A DNA stretch of 64,000 nt. Origin: Spirodela intermedia (Eukaryota > Streptophyta > Magnoliopsida > Alismatales > Araceae). The stretch is taken from assembly GCA_902729315.2 (NCBI GenBank), contig LR746264.1, forward strand, positions 2,279,378 to 2,343,377. The letters run 5' to 3'. Below, piece by piece: positions 59,201-64,000 of the stretch (position 1 is the first letter of the stretch; each line of letters starts with the position of its first letter). The position numbers were made by a program, and so were the translations under genes. The notes below the pieces were generated by a model. It made no database searches and had not been told where the DNA came from. It saw only the letters and a list, made by a program, of their open reading frames with translations.

Positions 59201-62200
59201 ACCATTGAGTTCCCGAGCCTTCACAGCCGCTAGAGTAGCACTTATTGCTTCAGCCTCTGCTGCTGAAGCCTCAATCAAATAATCCACACCTTTTCCAAGT
59301 CTTCTGAAGGAAAAAGTTTTTTTCTCAGAAGTAGCCTATTGAATCCATGTAGAAAGAAATGAAAAGGACATCATTCTCAGGCATACATCTAATCAGAATT
59401 GAAGGATTACCTAGGACCATGGAGCATCACATTTTCACTGCTTACACTATGTAAATCCCCATTTACTGGGGGATCGACAGGACTTCCCACTAGAACAGCA
59501 CCATCTGGAACTGCTTCTGCAATACCTTCTTTTGTTCTTCCTTCAACGAACCCATCTTTTCCAGGGAACTTTTCATGCTGTGGATGGGCTGCACTTGTTA
59601 TCTCAGCAGCAGCCAGATCTTCAGCAACAAACAAGTCGTCCAGTAGCACACCTGTATTTTACAGAAAATCATAGTAGGATTATCATTCTAAGTGGACTGC
59701 TAGACTGATTAAATCCATAGGATGTAGACACCGGGCTCATATAATCCACTTAATGTCGCCCATAATCCACATTACAGGTGAGATTAACCCAACTAAGTGT
59801 CTGTAAAGCAAAAATCATTTTATAGTCATCTAATTGAAAAGTGACTTTGATCCTGGCTCAGGATCACATTCATTTCGCTGACCTTAATTTGATTCCATGT
59901 GCCCCAAGTTCAGCAGAGTGAGATATGTAAGGGGATATATAGCAAATAACAGAATACGTAACACATTAACCACCAGTGAGCATGTAACGCAAGGGCACCA
60001 TCAGTACTATGAAATGGAGATAGTTTATTTAACTCTTTTTAGATAAGACGACATACCTATTTTATGTGAGAGCCATATACAAGTAACGCCATAATGCAGT
60101 ACAGTTACCATGTACACTTCAGGTTAGCCTATATATATATCCATGCTTCTATACGATTAGCCTAACCTATGACAGTAACTGGTCAAGCTGATTACAACTG
60201 ATTAAGCAGTACTACTGGCTTGTTAAAGAAGAGAGAACATGAGTGCCTGAGCCAAGCAGAGCGCCTTGACAGTCGCTAAAGCAGCACTAGAAAAAAGTAA
60301 CGTCAATAATAACAAATAATTATATTTCACAAGGGAGTATAGCACAGGTTATTAATATAATGTTCACAGCCCACTACAGAAGAGAACAGGCTCAATAATG
60401 GCAGTCTCCAAAAACCATATAATTTTGACTATCATAATTACTTCAGTATTCCTACTTTTTTTAATCTTCTTTGAGGAAAAAAATATGTTTAAGAATCGAA
60501 ACTACTGAAAAAACAAAAGAAAGATAAATTATGATGTATTTGGTACTCTTCACGCATATTAAATAATCAAGATGCCTTAATGAAAGGATTCAAGTGCTCT
60601 CTAAAAATGCTAGTTTTCTCATGATGTCCTAAAGACAAAATAACTTGAAAATCATACACAATGAACTGTTATTTGAGCACATTTCATAATTTGCAATCAT
60701 CACAGAAAATTTAAAACTGAAATGGTCTTCTCTCAAACTCTGTACCTCCATTACCTCCACGAAGTCCGCCATATATGAAGATCAAATCACCTACTGCAGC
60801 TGCGGCATGCCTACAACGCCGTGTTAGTTCAGCAGAAGCATCTCCACCAGGAGCATCAGCACTATATCTCCCTTTCCTTTGACTAGTGACGACAGATTTG
60901 GTATCACACCAAACTCCGGCAGCAGTGTCCAACACTAAAAAAGAGACAAGCTTGTTAGAAATCCAAACAGACAACTTGGATCAACCTGTGCTCAATGCGA
61001 GGCTTGTGCATTATAGCACCAGCCAGTGCTATAAAGCAGTAATTAATTGATATATTACCTGTGATAAATGAAATCAAGTGATTAATGAATAAAAACCCAT
61101 GGGAAGAATAGTACATTAGTTAAGAATAACATCCAAAGAGATTCCATATCTTTGAAAAGCTGAGGCTCACACTGAATTCTATTTCATCAATTGTCACTAA
61201 AAATATTTAAGTTTATTCAATGAATTGCATATATTTAAAGATTATTTTCTAGGAAAATTAATAATGCAGCATTCTAAAACGAAAATTTTCTACTCAAGAA
61301 TAATTGAGAATGTAGAGTAGAAAATGTATTTCACTATAATGGTTTAATTTGACATTTTCAATTCTAAAATAATTAGCAATGAGAGAATTAAGCATATATA
61401 TATATCTAAATACATTTTTGATCTGCCTCTTTCACTGTAGGACTTATAGTTTATTCCATCATGCGGACACTGGCATCCTGACATCTTGGTGACACTCCTA
61501 TGGGAGAAAACGTAGAACTCATACAATGCTAAAAAATTGGGACATCCAACTCAAAACAAAACGACACTGAGTGGAGTAATCTATTATTTTCAAATGACGG
61601 TGAATTTAATATGCCCTTCTCAATGAAAATGTCTTATAACAGCTGTATTGCTGCAATATAGAAAAAGATGGCCCATGACCTTCCTAGACAATCTTTGTAA
61701 ACCTATTTGTTGTTTATGCTGGGCTTCATCACCTGAATTTGATAATCACTTAGGATTCTTTGTGGGCTAGCTTTCAGAGAAACATTTCAATCTCATTGGA
61801 AGATTACATTTTCACATCAAAATCGTCCACCAAGATATGTTCCAAGCAACAAAGAGACATACTTGTCAATCCCTTTTGCATTTATATTTCTGTATTCTTC
61901 ATCATTTGGACCTTCGTAAACCTTCAGTAAACCGTAGCACTTGTTGACAGTCTATGCCACTACTCATAAAGATGCCATCACATAAATTTGAGAAATCAGA
62001 AATGTAACCGAGTAAAACACAGTAAAAACACCTGCAATGCTTGATGAATCCTCTACAATTCGGCCACCGCCAAGTGCTCCACCCGAAACATGAAGACGTG
62101 CATTAACAAATACCTGAGAACACCACAGATTGCATGTAAATATGACATCTGTAAATGGCAATGAAGAAGACTAAATAATTGAAATTAAAATTAAAAAAGA

Positions 62201-62307
62201 CCCACAGCCGCATGCTGATATCTTGGAGAAGGTGAGACTCCAGGAGCGATGGCCCATTCCCAGCGACCATCTCTATGCTTTGCAAGACCATATGCACTAG
62301 ATAGAGG
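53246..62307 (-). CDS. BSL2/BSL3-type Kelch-repeat Ser/Thr phosphatase, C-terminal part
   Basis: PPKL phosphatase of the BSU1 family; Arabidopsis members dephosphorylate the GSK3 kinase BIN2 in brassinosteroid signalling. Exons in the window: 62206-62307, 62032-62113, 60755-60934, 59411-59651, 59060-59303, 58779-58949, 58154-58392, 56658-56742, 56464-56562, 56189-56388, 56024-56099, 53651-53786, 53428-53567, 53246-53329. Total 2079 nt, 692 residues, all in phase. The first exons hold the last Kelch repeats ([40 protein letters not shown]). A linker with [16 protein letters not shown] and [20 protein letters not shown] is typical of BSL2/3. The phosphatase has [29 protein letters not shown], the HGG motif (CMHGGIGRS) and ATNYCGTANNAG, so metal-binding residues are intact. 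The C-terminus ends PTPTRGR...SLAWI. The N-terminal Kelch exons lie beyond 64000. Confidence 0.95.
53787..56023. other. 2.2-kb BSL intron
   Basis: Between the exon encoding GLVTFG and the exon starting PDRVMEF; both are phase 0. Contains A/T-only runs at 54655-54730. The open frames are low-complexity and Phe/Leu-rich, not coding. Confidence 0.6.
56743..58153. other. 1.4-kb BSL intron
   Basis: Separates the GDLHGQ exon from the GDYVDRG exon, joining GC|C in frame. AT-rich, no repeats or genes recognised. Confidence 0.6.
59652..62031. other. BSL introns either side of exon 60755-60934
   Basis: Two introns (59652-60754 and 60935-62031) of AT-rich DNA. Open frames in them are short and do not match Kelch repeats. 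Small TA tracts occur near 60130-60140 and 61396-61405. Confidence 0.55.
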
Positions 62308-64000
62308 CTACATAAAAATATATTAAAGCCTCATGTGAGTCACATAGATCATACAGAACCCGAAGCAGATTATACAGACAGTCCATCCACATTTGAAGAA
62401 CAGAATCCCATTGAAAATCAGTGTTCTGTGGATGTAAAGAACGATCTATATTTGGGCATCTCTCTAAAGAAAATAATTGCACAAACAAGGACATAATGTC
62501 ATACACGTGTTTGTTTTGATATCTGCATAGTGTGTACATAGCACTGTTGAATAGACCCATGTATTAACTTAGCATGGGCATACTTTATCCATAAAAGTCA
62601 AACCTGCTTCTGTGGCCGAAAAGTATAGACTAGACGACTTTACAAAATATATGACACTTATGCTAGAGTTTGAAGAAAGGATATGAAAAAATAAAATGGA
62701 ATGATTAGCCAGAATATTAGTTTGAATAGGATAAAAACAGCATTAAGCTTGAGAGACAAGTTATACCTCAACAACAGGACTCTATTTTTTTACCAATGGT
62801 AAATCAAATGGTTAATTAAAAGCATTCGGGGATTGAGACAAGGGGATCTCTTATATCTACAATAAGGACAAAATCCTAGTGCAATGAAGAAAAAAGTTGC
62901 AACAGGAGAAAAAATTAAAGAAATTGAAGTAGATCAAAGTCAAAGATTTCTCGCTCATTTTCAATTTGTCAAATGTATTATTGTCTTTGAAAAAGAGACT
63001 GCAGCTAATTTAGGCATCATTATTTTCTATGTCATTTGGCTAGTTAAAATGGACGTTTTCAATGGATCAGCTCTTTTAAATGTTAATTGAGAGCGAGAAA
63101 GAGAGTAGAGAAGTACAGCAGAAATAAGAATGAATGGAGGTTTATTGCAATTAATAGGACTAGATTGTCTGAAATTCGGGAACAGAAATCCATCTAACAG
63201 AGGTCCTAATAATATCTGCTGATTTTCAACCGGGTAATGGATGGAAAATAAAATTCGGGGGAGGGGGGGGGGGGGTAGATGATGGGGTGGAAATATTATC
63301 TGTAAAATTTCAGCAATTCCACAAAAATACCACATGAAAGAACAAGCATATCTATGCGATTTTGATGAATCTAGCAGGTTGTATCCGTGATCTATATTTT
63401 GGAGAGAAACCTTAAAAAGATAGTTGGTAAATACATTGATTTCCTTCAAATGCCTGAACATCCCCTACTGAACACCAGAAATTGAGATGGGAAACAAGAA
63501 ACCTTTGCCATCAATTGATGGTGACAAGGAATGTTGAGCTTGGCAGTGAAACGTAGATGGATTTCTCGCAGAAACAGTATTTTCCAGTGTAAAACCGAAA
63601 GGAAGCCTGTTTAGGCGATTTCCACAAAGATATCATGTGTCATAAAAAAAATATTTAAATTATCAATCGCGTCCGAATTATTCTTCTGTTACTGCAACAA
63701 AACCGACATTCATTCTGTATACCCTATAGCTGCCGTTGTAAACTTTTCAACTTAAATCTATTGAAGGCTACAGGGTAAAAGAAATTAAATAAATTTTCAG
63801 AAAATTACAGAAACATAAGATAAATGACCAACGAGATTGTATTGCACACACTAAACTGGTCAAGAGGAGTGGAAAGGGAACATGATCCTCGTACATCAGA
63901 ATTCAAAGTGACCCATAACAAGAAAAAATGTCATTCTGGTCCATTTATGTTAATCACCTCTATCTTGTCATACAAGAAGAGAAAAGAAGTTTGCACCTTT
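62308..64000. other. BSL intron reaching the window edge
   Basis: Upstream of the phase-0 exon starting [11 protein letters not shown] there is at least 1.6 kb without a recognisable Kelch exon. A G-run lies at 63258-63276. The last bases contain AAAG|GTGCAAAC on the minus strand (about 63991-64000), which could be the donor of the next exon, but the exon itself is outside the window. Confidence 0.5.

Noticed and set aside
1-64000. tRNA, rRNA, CRISPR or complete transposon
   Set aside because: None recognised by eye. A tRNA-scan and repeat-library search would be decisive and could not be run.

Overview
This is nuclear DNA from a flowering plant. All ten genes are plant families, and nine are split by introns ending GT...AG (one intron exceeds 4.5 kb). 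Gene-free DNA is AT-rich and carries CT/GA, TA and CAG microsatellites. Several first exons (B56, syntaxin, SPD1-like, the 128-aa gene) are very GC-rich while later exons are AT-richer. That gradient is common in monocots, so a monocot is my best guess, but the sequence does not prove it. I saw no prokaryotic operons, CRISPR array, rRNA, tRNA or intact transposon.

Layout, left to right. Nine of the ten genes are on the minus strand: p24 beta-type cargo receptor (791-8422, four exons); a conserved 128-residue plant protein of unknown function (10626-13504, four exons); PP2A B'/B56 regulatory subunit (14490-17517, two exons); KTF1/SPT5-like RNA-directed DNA methylation factor (18879-30512, fifteen exons); SEC12-like/PHF1-type WD40 membrane protein (30788-36695, ten exons); SPD1/ycf45-like plastid ATPase (37646-42088, nine exons); then, on the plus strand, an RZ-1-type RNA-binding zinc-finger protein (43635-48402, two exons); then on the minus strand again an intronless SYP12-type syntaxin (51560-52459) and the C-terminal part of a BSL2/BSL3-type Kelch phosphatase (53246 to past the right edge). 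I rebuilt the exons by matching reading phase across every GT-AG junction. For each complete gene the summed exon lengths divide by three and end at one stop codon.

The genes do not form a pathway cluster, but themes recur. p24, SEC12-like and syntaxin act in the secretory pathway. B56 (B' alpha/beta-like) and BSL belong to phosphatase families with known roles in brassinosteroid signalling. KTF1 and RZ-1 act on RNA or chromatin.

The most unusual points are: (1) the KTF1 C-terminal AGO-binding region is a 90-bp (30-residue) minisatellite in which nearly all tryptophans are SW/RW/NW, with four GW and no WG; (2) the last intron of the SEC12-like gene is about 880 bp of almost pure pyrimidine (CT) on the coding strand; (3) the 3' end of the syntaxin gene, including its last codons, is tandemly duplicated downstream; (4) two degenerate intergenic repeat arrays, one of which repeats a 3'-splice-site-like sequence about every 100 bp.
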